From: Aquificaceae bacterium
GTDB taxonomy: Bacteria > Aquificota > Aquificia > Aquificales > Aquificaceae
Length of the DNA: 8,653 bases
Assembly (NCBI GenBank): GCA_015490115.1
Contig: WFYM01000014.1
Span: forward strand, 1-8,653
Reading direction: 5' to 3'
Shown here: positions 1 through 6,675 of the stretch, piece by piece
Layout of the letters: each line of letters opens with the position of its first letter
How positions within the stretch are numbered: the stretch's first letter is position 1
Program-made: the position numbers and the translations under genes
Notes under the pieces: generated by a model
Databases searched by the model: none
What the model saw: only the letters and a program-made list of their open reading frames with translations
What the model was told of the DNA's origin: nothing

Positions 1-731
1 ACCGTGTTCTCTATGTCCCTGACGTTCTGGGCGTATCCTACAGCCCTTATGAGGAACTCCCTCTCGTTTATCTCTACATACTTCCCCCCCATCTCCACGT
101 TCGTTCTCCTCAAAGCGTCGTAGACAACCCTCAAGGGTATCCTGTATTGGTAGAGCTTCTCGGGTTTTATCAGGACCCTGAACTCCTTCTCAAAGCCCCC
201 TACCGAAGCGACCTCCGCAACGTCCGGGACCGAAAGGAGTGCGTATTTTATGTAAAAGTTCTGAAGCGCCCAGAGTTCTTCTAAGGTCCTCTTCTCGGAG
301 ACGAGGACGTACTGGTAGACCCAACCGACTCCCGTTGCGTCGGGACCGAGCTGTATGTCCGCCTCTTTAGGGAGCTGTCCCCTTATGGTTGCGAGCTTCT
401 CAAGGACCCTCGACCTTGCCCAGTATAGGTCCGTCCCGTCCTCGAAGATTATGAAGACGAGGGAGTAGTTGGGAACGGAGTAGCCTCTCACAGTTTTCAC
501 TCTCGGGACACCCATCATGTTCGTAACGAGTGGGTATGTGAGCTGGTCCTCTATAACCTGAGGAACTTGACCTATCCACTTGGAGTAAATGATCACCTGA
601 ACATCGGACAGGTCCGGTATGGCATCTATAGGGGTCTTTTTAAGAGAGTAGTAGCCGTAGATCAGGAGAAAAAGGGTAACGAATAGGATAGCTACCCTGT
701 TTTTCAAAAAGAACTCGGTCAGCTTTACCAT
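1..731 (-). CDS. cusA: CusA/CzcA-type heavy-metal RND efflux pump, N-terminal part
   Basis: I translated this by hand: 243 complete codons from an ATG at 729-731, open through the left edge. An in-frame TAA lies 21 bases upstream, so this ATG is the only reasonable start, although no strong Shine-Dalgarno precedes it. The protein begins MVKLTEFFLKNR, followed by a hydrophobic segment (about residues 12-30, the first transmembrane helix), then TPIDAIPDLSDVQVIIY (33-49), FEDGTDLYWARSRVLE (96-111), LGPDATGVGWVYQY (128-141) and VPDVAEVASVGGF. These are hallmarks of the heavy-metal (HME) branch of RND pumps, which export Cu(I)/Ag(I) or Zn/Co/Cd from the inner membrane with a periplasmic adaptor and an outer-membrane channel. 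Full-length members have about 1,030-1,050 residues, so about three quarters is outside. The metal-binding residues are not visible, so the substrate cannot be told. No adaptor gene lies upstream. Confidence 0.93.
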   Translation of the reverse strand, partial: MVKLTEFFLKNRVAILFVTLFLLIYGYYSLKKTPIDAIPDLSDVQVIIYSKWIGQVPQVIEDQLTYPLVTNMMGVPRVKTVRGYSVPNYSLVFIIFEDGTDLYWARSRVLEKLATIRGQLPKEADIQLGPDATGVGWVYQYVLVSEKRTLEELWALQNFYIKYALLSVPDVAEVASVGGFEKEFRVLIKPEKLYQYRIPLRVVYDALRRTNVEMGGKYVEINEREFLIRAVGYAQNVRDIENT

Positions 732-764
732 GGCTCTGATAAAGGCTACTTTTTACTCAGCTTA

Positions 765-793
765 ATATTACGATGCTCTTTATGTGAATACAA
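765..793 (-). promoter_or_regulatory. possible weak sigma70-type promoter for the RND pump gene
   Basis: On the minus strand, TTGTAT (complement 788-793) is followed by a 17-base spacer and TAATAT (complement 765-770). This would start transcription near 758 and give a leader of about 27 bases for the pump gene. Only the spacing is ideal: the -35 matches consensus in 3 of 6 positions and the -10 in 4 of 6, in AT-rich DNA where such matches occur by chance. The alternative is readthrough from kpsC, since I see no terminator between the genes. Confidence 0.25.
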
Positions 794-798
794 GAGGT

Positions 799-1791
799 TT
801 ATTTAACGTTGAATTTGATGTTAATTTCACATCTTCTGATCACAAATCTAACAACGTCGAAGACGGAACCCAAAGAGCCAGTGTAAGGATTCATGTATTT
901 AGGGTAAAGTATGTAGCTGGCTGCGAGAAGTTCGATGACACTCCTCCTCTTTTTCCTCCTCGGTATAACTTTTGTGTCTTTGGTCAGCCCCCACCCCGCG
1001 TAAAAGGGTTTACCGAAGCAGTGAACCTCTTTCCCGAGGAGAAGAGCTTCAAAGCCCATCTGAGAGGAAACCGTATAAACTACGTCGACGTTTTTGAGGA
1101 TCTGGATCGGGTTATAGTTTTCGGTTATTAAAATTCCTCTGTCTTTGAGCTTTACTTTGGTTAAATATCCTCTCTTCTTACCTTTAATCACGTCGGGGTG
1201 GACCTTGACGAACACAACAGCTCTTGGGTTTTCTTCAACAGCGCTTTCAAGCATGCGAACGAAATCCTCTTTACCCGCACCTCCTAGGACCACAGACATG
1301 TCTCCCTCAGTCTGATCCACTACAAGCACCCTTTCCCTGCCCCTGTATCTATCGAAGAAATCTTCAGGCAAAGGCTTTGAGCTGTTATATTTGCTTATCT
1401 CATACTTAACTATAAGTTCCTTCAATTTCTCCGCCTCATCTATAAGCTCGTTTGTTTCCCACCCTTCCGAGTTCAGTATGTTTTCGAGGAGGGAGGGTTT
1501 ATTAGCGTCGTAATATATCCCGACAGGGTCCACTATCAGGGAGAGAGGTGGTTCTTCAAAACCCAAACCTATAGATCGGATAAAACCGTCCTCTAAAGCG
1601 AGGTAAGGCAGTCCCCACTCACGTGCCTTTTTTATAGCCTTTTTGGCTGTGGGCTTGTATCCCCATCCCGCGATAGCTGTGAGTCCTTCGGGAGACTTAG
1701 GGTTCAGCACCACACTGTCCTGTAGGAAGACCTCCAAGTAAGGAACAGTTTTTAGAATACCTTTAGAAAATATGCCTACTGGCATTCCCAA
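799..1791 (-). CDS. kpsC: single-module KpsC-like capsule beta-Kdo transferase
   Basis: The 330-residue product matches KpsC/LipA, which extends the poly-Kdo linker on the lipid anchor of ABC-exported capsules at the cytoplasmic face of the inner membrane. Visible motifs are PVGIFSKGI (4-12), the WGYKP segment (43-47), LEDGFIRSIGLG (66-77), PPLSLIVD and GIYYDANKPS (91-100), VVDQTEGDMSV (157-167), VKVHPDV (195-201), the SSQMGFEALLLGK block (242-254), and CFGKPFYAGWGLT (258-270). Classical KpsC has about 670-700 residues with two such modules. This gene holds one, and its VVDQ-x-x-x-DMSV motif resembles the N-terminal module rather than the C-terminal one. The start is either TTG (1789-1791) or the ATG two codons on (1783-1785). 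Both lie just after the sat/cysC stop (TGA at 1796-1798), with only a weak Shine-Dalgarno inside the sat end, which suggests translational coupling. It is the last gene of the operon. Confidence 0.9.
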   Translation of the reverse strand: MGMPVGIFSKGILKTVPYLEVFLQDSVVLNPKSPEGLTAIAGWGYKPTAKKAIKKAREWGLPYLALEDGFIRSIGLGFEEPPLSLIVDPVGIYYDANKPSLLENILNSEGWETNELIDEAEKLKELIVKYEISKYNSSKPLPEDFFDRYRGRERVLVVDQTEGDMSVVLGGAGKEDFVRMLESAVEENPRAVVFVKVHPDVIKGKKRGYLTKVKLKDRGILITENYNPIQILKNVDVVYTVSSQMGFEALLLGKEVHCFGKPFYAGWGLTKDTKVIPRRKKRRSVIELLAASYILYPKYMNPYTGSLGSVFDVVRFVIRRCEINIKFNVK

Positions 1792-1795
1792 GCCG

Positions 1796-3334
1796 TCATT
1801 CCAGGAAGCCTTCTTTCTCCAGATATTCGATAATCTTGAGGGCGCTCTCTTTAGGTGAGAGAACGGTAGTATCTATGTGTATCTCGGGGTTCTCGGGAGC
1901 CTCATACGGGTCGTCCACCCCCGTGAAGCCCTTTATCAGACCCTCCCTCGCCTTTCTGTAGAGACCTTTAACGTCCCTCGCTTCGCACACTTCAACTGGA
2001 GCGTCAACGAATACCTCTATAAACTTCCCCTCTCCCATCATGCTCCTGACCTCTTCCCTCGCCATCCTGTACGGGCTTACAAGGGCGCAGATCACCACAC
2101 CGTCATGCTTGACTATCTCCGAAGCTACGAAGCCTACCCTGAGTATGTTCTTTATCCTGTCTTCCTTAGAGAAGCCGAGACCCTCCGAGAGGTGTGTCCT
2201 TATAACGTCTCCGTCGAGGAACGTTACCCTCCTTCCCCGTGATTCCAGCATAACCTTAAGGATCTTGCCTATCGTCGACTTTCCGGAACACGGGAGACCG
2301 GTGAGCCATACACAGAAGCCTTGCCTGTGCTTCGGTCTGTAAGTTTCAAGAAGTATCTGCGCCACCTCTGGTCTCGTGAACCATTCAGGGAGAGCTTTCC
2401 CTTCCTTCAGGAACTCCTCCCTCACCTGAGTCCCGGATATGCTCAGGAACCTGTAACCCTCTCTTTCCGCCTCGCTCCTTTCTACATAATCTCCAAGCTC
2501 AGGAACGTAGACCAGCTCCTCAAAGGGAACCATCCTCACCCCTATCTCGTTTTCATACTCCTTAAAAAGCTCTTGAGCCTCGTAAGGTCCGTAGAAAGGT
2601 CTGCCTTTAGAATCCTTTCCGGGTCCCGCGTGGTCCCTACCAACTATAAAGTAATTGGCTCCGTAATTTCTCCTTATTATACCGTGCCAGAGAGCTTCCC
2701 TGGGACCTGCCATCCTCATGGCGAGGGGTAAAAAGACGAGGAGGGTCCTATTTTTCTCGTAGTAGTTCTCGTAAAGGGTCTTGTATATCCTCATCCTCGT
2801 GTAAGCATCCACATCCCCCTCTCTGGTCACCCCGACCGCAGGGGTTATTAGCAAGGCGCCCCCGATCCTGTCCCTCGCCCTCTTCGTGATCTCTTCATGC
2901 ACCCTGTGCATGGGGTTCCTCGTCTGGAAGGCGACTACGTTACTATAGCCGAGTTCCTCCAGCCTCCTCCTCGTCTCCTCAGGGGTCAACCTGTATTCCG
3001 GAAAATCGTAATGTTCTGGGAGCTGTATGACCTTAAGGTCCCCACTTATACAGTATTCTCCCCAAAGGAAAAGCTCTGGGACGAGGGGATGGTGTGGGTC
3101 CGTCGTTCTGAGGACCGACTTAGCCTCCTTTTCCGGGTCCCTCTCGAAGATCTCCTCGACCCTCATGACGGCGAGGGGGACGTTGAAAGGGTCCCTCAGA
3201 ACTATCCATTCTCCCTCTTTAATACCCCTTATCTCCTCCCTCTTAACGGGGAGTATAACAGGTATAGGGAATAAAAGACCGTTTTTTAACCTCATGCTCT
3301 CAAGGACACTCTCGTAATCCTTCTTTTCCCTCAT
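1796..3334 (-). CDS. sat/cysC: bifunctional ATP sulfurylase / APS kinase (PAPS synthetase), N-terminally short
   Basis: The 512-residue cytoplasmic enzyme activates sulfate: Sat makes APS from ATP and sulfate, and APS kinase phosphorylates it to PAPS. The Sat part (about 1-335) has QTRNPMHRVHEE (137-148, with the HxxH pair at 143/146), LAMRMAGPREALWH, VGRDHAGPGKD (231-241) and SISGTQVREEF (298-308). The APS kinase part (about 338-512) has the P-loop GLPCSGKST (346-354), LDGDVIRTHLS (373-383), SPYR (420-423), RDVKGLY (453-459) and TGVDDPYE (471-478). All catalytic motifs are present. The first residues (KKDYESVLESMRLKNG) align to a point about 35 residues into the Aquifex enzyme, so the usual PLxGFM segment is missing. 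An in-frame TAG 24 bases upstream rules out an earlier start. The ATG overlaps the rmlD stop (ATGA). In a polysaccharide operon it may supply PAPS for sulfation, though a role in sulfur metabolism is also possible. Confidence 0.95.
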   Translation of the reverse strand: MREKKDYESVLESMRLKNGLLFPIPVILPVKREEIRGIKEGEWIVLRDPFNVPLAVMRVEEIFERDPEKEAKSVLRTTDPHHPLVPELFLWGEYCISGDLKVIQLPEHYDFPEYRLTPEETRRRLEELGYSNVVAFQTRNPMHRVHEEITKRARDRIGGALLITPAVGVTREGDVDAYTRMRIYKTLYENYYEKNRTLLVFLPLAMRMAGPREALWHGIIRRNYGANYFIVGRDHAGPGKDSKGRPFYGPYEAQELFKEYENEIGVRMVPFEELVYVPELGDYVERSEAEREGYRFLSISGTQVREEFLKEGKALPEWFTRPEVAQILLETYRPKHRQGFCVWLTGLPCSGKSTIGKILKVMLESRGRRVTFLDGDVIRTHLSEGLGFSKEDRIKNILRVGFVASEIVKHDGVVICALVSPYRMAREEVRSMMGEGKFIEVFVDAPVEVCEARDVKGLYRKAREGLIKGFTGVDDPYEAPENPEIHIDTTVLSPKESALKIIEYLEKEGFLE

Positions 3335-4197
3335 ATGTAACCTCCTTCCTTTACCATTCTAATAAACCTCTCCAGCCCTTCTTCCCAAGGACACAGCTTT
3401 ACCCCCTTTTTCGTTCCCAGAACGCTCCAAAGAGGTCTCCTTGCTTTAGTCGGAAACTCAGTGTGCTTCACAGGCTCTATATCCACTTTTATACCCGCAA
3501 GCTCAAGGATCTTCTTCGCGAACTCATACCAACTGCAGTAGCCCGTATGCGTTATGTGATAGATCCCGTAAGGGTAACCTTCGAGTATCAGCTTCCATAT
3601 ACCCTGAGCGAGGTCGTAGGTGTGAGTAGGAACCATGTAGATGTCATCAACAACCCTTAACTTCTCCCCAGCCTTAGCTTTCCTCAAGATAGTGTAGGGG
3701 AAGTTCCCACCCTTTCCCGAAGCTCCCGCTATACCGTAAAGGCTCGACGACCTGACTATGTAGTACTTCTCAAGGTAGTTCCTCACTATATACTCCCCCG
3801 CGAGCTTGGAAACACCATAGATGTTAATAGGATTTGGAACATCATCCTCGTAATAGGGTTCTTTGCCGCCGAGCTTTCCTCCGTCGAAGACGTAATCTGT
3901 AGATATATGAACCAAAGAGGCACCTGTCTTAAGACACGCGCTCACCAAGTTCCCAACCCCAGAAGCGTTTACCCTAAAGGCTTCTTCGACCTCCTCCTCC
4001 GCAAGGTCTACCTTAACGTATGCACTCGTATTTATAACCAAATCTGGCTTTATCTCTCCTAAAACCTCCTCAACTTTCTTCCTATCCGTTACGTCTATAT
4101 CCCTCCTTGTAAGGGGGAATAAAGTTACCTTTTCAGGAACAGTTCTTACAAGATCGGTCCCGAGCTGTCCGTTTGAGCCTATGAGAACTACCTTCAT
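3331..4197 (-). CDS. rmlD: dTDP-4-dehydrorhamnose reductase
   Basis: This is the last enzyme of dTDP-L-rhamnose synthesis. It reduces the C4 keto group of dTDP-6-deoxy-L-lyxo-4-hexulose with NAD(P)H in the cytoplasm. The 288 residues are a normal length for RmlD. The Rossmann motif is GSNGQLGTDL (7-16), with NTSAYVKVDLAE (56-67), the catalytic Ser-Thr-Asp-Tyr segment ISTDYVFDG (98-106) and the YGVSK Tyr/Lys pair (Y127, K131). VRSSSLYG and VVDDIYMVPTHTYDLA (substrate end) follow, then the family C-terminal RRPLWSVLGTKK. The NTSAY segment differs slightly from the commoner NAAAY. The ATG overlaps the rmlB stop (ATGA, 4194-4197), with GGGAGT five bases upstream as Shine-Dalgarno, and its own stop overlaps the sat/cysC start in the same way. 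Confidence 0.95.
   Translation of the reverse strand: MKVVLIGSNGQLGTDLVRTVPEKVTLFPLTRRDIDVTDRKKVEEVLGEIKPDLVINTSAYVKVDLAEEEVEEAFRVNASGVGNLVSACLKTGASLVHISTDYVFDGGKLGGKEPYYEDDVPNPINIYGVSKLAGEYIVRNYLEKYYIVRSSSLYGIAGASGKGGNFPYTILRKAKAGEKLRVVDDIYMVPTHTYDLAQGIWKLILEGYPYGIYHITHTGYCSWYEFAKKILELAGIKVDIEPVKHTEFPTKARRPLWSVLGTKKGVKLCPWEEGLERFIRMVKEGGYI
3340..3349 (-). promoter_or_regulatory. strong Shine-Dalgarno fixing the sat/cysC start
   Basis: The minus strand reads GGAAGGAGGT five bases before the ATG at 3332-3334. It lies inside the last codons of rmlD. This near-perfect site supports the short sat/cysC start as the one used, and fits termination-reinitiation coupling with rmlD. Confidence 0.75.
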
Positions 4198-5207
4198 GCT
4201 TTACTCCCGTATATTTCCTTCAGTTTCCTCACGAAGCCCCTCACCTCCATCTCTTTTCTGAACAGCCACTCTCTATTATCCACATACCACCTTACCGTCC
4301 TTTCTATTCCTTCCTCGAACCGAACCTTGGCTTTCCAGCCGATCTCCTTCTCTATCTTGGTTGTATCCACAGCATATTTGAGGTCATGCCCCGGTCTGTC
4401 TGGAACGAACTCTATATATTCTTCCCCTTTTCCGAGAATATCAAGGACACTCCTGATCACCTCTAAGTTTTGTTTTTCCTCTCCGCTCCCTACATTATAT
4501 ACCTCCCCTTCTCTTCCTTTTTCTATTAGAAGCAGGACAGCCGAAGTGAAATCTTCAACAAAAAGCCAGGTCCTCACGTTAGCACCGGTTCCGTAAACAG
4601 GTATCTTCTCTCCCATTAGCACCCTTGCTACTGAGAGGGGTATGAGCTTCTCTGGATACTGCCAGGGTCCGTAGTTGTTAGAAGCTCTCACTATAATCGC
4701 AGGAAATCCGTAGGTCTTCACAAAAGACCTAACAAGCATGTCCGCACCAGCTTTACTTGCCGAATAGGGAGAGTTAGGTTTGAGAGGAGAGGTTTCTTTA
4801 AATTTCTCTGTGCTGTTTAAAGGAAGTTCCCCGTAGACCTCGTCTGTGGATATGTGAACGAACTTCCTTACCCCGTAACGCATGGAAGCATTCAGAAGAT
4901 TAAGTGTTCCTATAACATTTGTGCGAACGAAAATATCAGGGTCCAGTATACTCCTGTCAACGTGGGTCTCAGCGGCGTAGTGAACCACCACCTCAGGCCT
5001 TTCCTCCCTTATAATTTCCTCTACTTCTTTGGCATCAACTATATCGACTCGAAAGAACCTTATCCTTTCAAGGAAGTCTTTTATTCTGTCCAGATCCCCT
5101 GCGTAGGTTAGTTTATCAACCACACACACCTCATAACCTTCTTTCACAAGTCTTCTTACAAGGTCACTACCCATGAACCCGGCTCCGCCAGTTACAAGAA
5201 CTTTCAC
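4194..5207 (-). CDS. rmlB: dTDP-glucose 4,6-dehydratase
   Basis: This is the second enzyme of the rhamnose pathway, an extended short-chain dehydrogenase that converts dTDP-glucose to dTDP-4-keto-6-deoxyglucose with bound NAD+. The 337-residue protein has the NAD-binding GGAGFMGSD (7-15, where most homologs have Ile and Asn in place of Met and the final Asp), YAAETHVDRSI (77-87), the catalytic STDEVYG (Thr121-Asp122-Glu123), YSASK (Y148, K152), RASNNYGPWQYPEKLIPL (174-191) and GTGANVRTWLFVEDF (206-220). All catalytic residues are present. It starts with GTG (5205-5207), overlapping the rmlC stop as GTGA. A GGGGAGGA Shine-Dalgarno lies three bases upstream. The same fold is used for other sugar nucleotides, but rmlA, rmlC and rmlD alongside settle the assignment. 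Confidence 0.95.
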   Translation of the reverse strand: MKVLVTGGAGFMGSDLVRRLVKEGYEVCVVDKLTYAGDLDRIKDFLERIRFFRVDIVDAKEVEEIIREERPEVVVHYAAETHVDRSILDPDIFVRTNVIGTLNLLNASMRYGVRKFVHISTDEVYGELPLNSTEKFKETSPLKPNSPYSASKAGADMLVRSFVKTYGFPAIIVRASNNYGPWQYPEKLIPLSVARVLMGEKIPVYGTGANVRTWLFVEDFTSAVLLLIEKGREGEVYNVGSGEEKQNLEVIRSVLDILGKGEEYIEFVPDRPGHDLKYAVDTTKIEKEIGWKAKVRFEEGIERTVRWYVDNREWLFRKEMEVRGFVRKLKEIYGSKA

Positions 5208-5770
5208 GCCTCCTCCCCATAAAGGAAGTTGTTTTCCGCTTCCCTCAGAGGAGGTAACCTACTGTCTCTTTCTGAAAGCTTGGGATTTTTAACAGGCCAA
5301 TCTATACCTATGTCTGGATCGTTCCAAATTATGCCCCTTTCAAGTTCCGGGGAGTACTCCTTAGTAACCTTGTAGATCACTTCTGTGTTGTCCTCAAGGG
5401 CTACAAAACCGTGGGCAAAACCGGGGGGTATCCAGAGCATCAGTTTGTTCTCCTCAGAGAGTTCCACAGCCACCCACTTCCCATACCAAGGAGAACCCTT
5501 CCTAATATCAACCGCAACGTCCCATATCCTTCCCCTTATGCATCTTACAAGCTTCCCCTGTTCCATAGGTCTGAGCTGGTAGTGAAGTCCCCTCAAGACT
5601 CCCTTTTGTGACTTCGAGTGGTTGTCCTGAACGAAGTCGTAGTTTATACCGTTCTTTTTAAACTCAGAAGCTTTATAAGTTTCCATAAAAAATCCCCTTT
5701 CATCTCCAAAGACCTTAGGTTTTACAAGAATAAGGTCAGGTATATCTAAAGGTTCAAACTCAAAAGGCAC
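5204..5770 (-). CDS. rmlC: dTDP-4-dehydrorhamnose 3,5-epimerase
   Basis: This is the third rhamnose-pathway enzyme, a cupin-fold epimerase that inverts C3 and C5 of dTDP-4-keto-6-deoxyglucose. The 188 residues are typical. Visible family signatures are DERGFFMETYKASEF (23-37), FVQDNHSKSQKGVLRGLHYQ (46-65, with catalytic His63), RCIRGRIWDVAVDIRKGSP (76-94), PPGFAHGFVALED (115-127), the catalytic Tyr133 in EVIYKVT, and IIWNDPDIGIDWP (147-159). The start is GTG at 5768-5770, inside the last codons of rmlA (11-base overlap, different frame). The purine-rich GGAGGAGGA stretch just before it is packed unusually close to the start. Later methionines would cut into the conserved N-terminal strand, so the GTG is preferred. 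The stop overlaps the rmlB start. Confidence 0.95.
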   Translation of the reverse strand: MPFEFEPLDIPDLILVKPKVFGDERGFFMETYKASEFKKNGINYDFVQDNHSKSQKGVLRGLHYQLRPMEQGKLVRCIRGRIWDVAVDIRKGSPWYGKWVAVELSEENKLMLWIPPGFAHGFVALEDNTEVIYKVTKEYSPELERGIIWNDPDIGIDWPVKNPKLSERDSRLPPLREAENNFLYGEEA

Positions 5771-6647
5771 CCTCCTCCTCCGCTATAGTCAGCAGATACC
5801 TTCCGTAATCCGTCTTCCTTAGAGGCTCAGCGAGCTTTATAAGTTGTTCCCTGTCTATCCAGCCGTTCCTGTAAGCTATTTCTTCAATACAGCCTATCAT
5901 GTAGCCTGTCCTTTTTTCTATAGTTGCTATAAACTCACCCGCTTTTAAAAAGCTGTCGTGCGTCCCTGCGTCGAACCAGGCGAATCCTCTCCTGAGGGGT
6001 TTGACTTTCAAGCTTCCCTCTTTGAGATACTCCTCGTTTACAGAAGTTATCTCAAGCTCTCCCCTGTCTGAAGGCTTTACCCTCTTCGCCTTCTCGAAGC
6101 AGGTGTTGTCGTAAAAGTATAGTCCCGTGACAGCGTAGCTGGACTTAGGGTTTTTGGGTTTTTCCTCTATGGATACGACGTTCCCTTCTTCGTCGAACTC
6201 TACCACCCCGAACATCTCCGGATCCTTGACGTGGTAGGCGAAAATAACAGCCCCTCCTTCCGTTTCCACTTTCTTCCTCGCCTCCCTCAGCAGTTCCTGC
6301 AGTTCGTGTCCGTAGAATACATTGTCTCCAAGAACAAGACACACCGGCTCGCCCCTCGCGAACTCTTCAGCTTTGAGGAGACCGTCAGCCAAACCTTTGG
6401 GTTCCTCCTGCACCGCGTATTCGACCTTCATCCCCAGCTTAGATCCGTCCCCGAACAGCTTTCTGTATCCGTCCAGATCGCCGGGTGAGCAGACGATGAC
6501 CACCTCCCTTATCCCCGCGAGCATGAGTATGGAGAAAGAGTAGTAGACCATGGGCTTGTTGTAGATAGGGATGAAGTGTTTGTTAACCGCGAAGGTAACG
6601 GGGTAGAGCCTGCTTCCCGTCCCTCCTCCGAGGAGAACCCCGACCAT
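5760..6647 (-). CDS. rmlA: glucose-1-phosphate thymidylyltransferase
   Basis: This is the first enzyme of the rhamnose pathway, joining dTTP and glucose-1-phosphate to dTDP-glucose in the cytoplasm. The 295 residues are a normal length. Signatures are the nucleotide-binding LLGGGTGSRLYPVT (5-18), NKHFIPIYNKPMVYYSFSILMLAGI (22-46), GDGSKLGMKVEYAVQ (66-80), GLADGL, the metal-binding LGDNVFYGH (106-114), EEKPKNPKSSYAVTGLYFYD (161-180), RGELEITSVN (195-204) and WFDAGTHDSFL (224-234). The NKH segment replaces the SKQ found in many proteobacterial RmlA proteins; NKH-type variants are common elsewhere. The ATG (6645-6647) has a clear GGAGGT Shine-Dalgarno five bases upstream. It lies 28 bases behind the export lipoprotein gene and overlaps rmlC by 11 bases, so it belongs to the same operon. 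Confidence 0.95.
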   Translation of the reverse strand: MVGVLLGGGTGSRLYPVTFAVNKHFIPIYNKPMVYYSFSILMLAGIREVVIVCSPGDLDGYRKLFGDGSKLGMKVEYAVQEEPKGLADGLLKAEEFARGEPVCLVLGDNVFYGHELQELLREARKKVETEGGAVIFAYHVKDPEMFGVVEFDEEGNVVSIEEKPKNPKSSYAVTGLYFYDNTCFEKAKRVKPSDRGELEITSVNEEYLKEGSLKVKPLRRGFAWFDAGTHDSFLKAGEFIATIEKRTGYMIGCIEEIAYRNGWIDREQLIKLAEPLRKTDYGRYLLTIAEEEGAF

Positions 6648-6675
6648 ACCCCACCTCCAGTAAAAGAATTTTAAT

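Noticed and set aside
784..1131. Plus-strand open frame of 115 codons at the 3' end of kpsC
   Set aside because: It lies antisense inside the well-supported kpsC gene, has no recognisable motif and no good ribosome binding site. It is a reading-frame shadow, as are the plus-strand frames opposite sat/cysC, the rml genes and the export lipoprotein gene.
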